Positions 22,281-22,448 of a DNA stretch of 22,448 nucleotides are shown here, in pieces. The stretch is taken from the NCBI GenBank assembly GCA_937892105.1, contig CALAUZ010000164.1, positions 1-22,448 of the forward strand, given 5' to 3'. Origin of the DNA: an uncultured Fretibacterium sp. GTDB lineage: Bacteria; Synergistota; Synergistia; Synergistales; Aminobacteriaceae. Each line of letters starts with the position of its first letter. Position 1 is the first letter of the stretch. The notes beneath the pieces are model-generated. The model was not told where the DNA came from and ran no database searches. It saw only the letters and a program-made list of their open reading frames with translations. A program made the translations under genes and the position numbers.

Positions 22281-22448
22281 TGTTTGCACGCCTCTACAAC
22301 GCTTTCACGTGGAGCATGTTGTTGAGCGTCTTAATGTTCCTCAATACATGGCTTGAAATGCGAGTAAATCTGGGATTGGTATTTTTTGCGATGATAGCGG
22401 ATACCGTGTTTTTTCCAGGTTGCAGTCTTACGGGCTATAATCCTTCTT
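22280..22448 (+). CDS. Membrane protein, 5' part only (runs off window)
   Basis: ATG 22280 overlaps the upstream TAA, so it is translationally coupled. The 56 visible codons encode MFARLYNAFTWSMLLSVLMF, then LNTWLEMRVNLGLVFFAMIA and DTVFFPGCSLTGYNPS, i.e. two likely membrane helices with a short charged link. No family is recognised. The remainder lies outside the window. Confidence 0.5.
   Translation, partial: MFARLYNAFTWSMLLSVLMFLNTWLEMRVNLGLVFFAMIADTVFFPGCSLTGYNPS

Noticed and set aside
1..22448. CRISPR array, prophage or integrase-bearing element
   Set aside because: No regularly spaced repeats, no phage structural genes and no recombinase other than the transposase fragment were seen.

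Overview
The window looks like the chromosome of an anaerobic, amino-acid-using Gram-negative bacterium. A Synergistota-like organism is my best guess: there is a complete branched-chain amino-acid ABC transporter, a two-subunit iron-sulfur L-serine dehydratase, signal peptides implying a periplasm, strong GGAGG ribosome sites and roughly 45-50% GC. The phylum is an inference from gene content and style; no rRNA gene is present to confirm it.

Layout. (1) 1-4551, minus strand: livK-livH-livM-livG-livF in transcription order, with livF running off the left edge and a stem-loop between livK and livH. (2) 4653-5100, minus: a two-tRNA operon, Ser(GCU) then Arg(ACG), with its own promoter and terminator. 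(3) 5101-6404, minus: a poorly coding stretch, then a DapA/NanA-superfamily aldolase gene with a terminator. (4) 6482-12901, plus: a secreted coiled-coil/TPR protein, then a tight run dnaJ-acpS-slipin-alaS ending in a strong terminator. (5) 12823-13318: the last codons of alaS and its terminator occur a second time about 400 bp downstream, bracketing a promoter and a gene for a small secreted protein. An orphan gene tail follows. (6) 13588-15557, plus: sdaAB-sdaAA-ruvX. (7) 15594-16239, minus: a PIN-domain toxin with an overlapping upstream partner. (8) 16309-21442: a galactarate (hexarate) island with garD and garR on the minus strand, a divergent LysR-type regulator, and a LarA-superfamily (nickel racemase-like) gene converging on the regulator. 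(9) 21495-22448: an orphan terminator, an IS5-type transposase remnant, and two coupled unknown genes, the second cut by the window edge.

How the genes fit together. GarD dehydrates galactarate to 5-dehydro-4-deoxyglucarate, and GarR reduces tartronate semialdehyde to glycerate. The aldolase that should link them (GarL) is absent here, but an atypical Schiff-base aldolase of the DapA superfamily lies about 10 kb away. The LarA-like protein could be an epimerase that widens the range of sugar acids entering the pathway. Serine dehydratase and the LIV transporter fit amino-acid fermentation.

The least explained parts are the alaS-tail repeat cassette, the LarA-like gene in a hexarate context, the apparently leaderless LysR gene, and the right-end unknown gene pair beside the transposase remnant.
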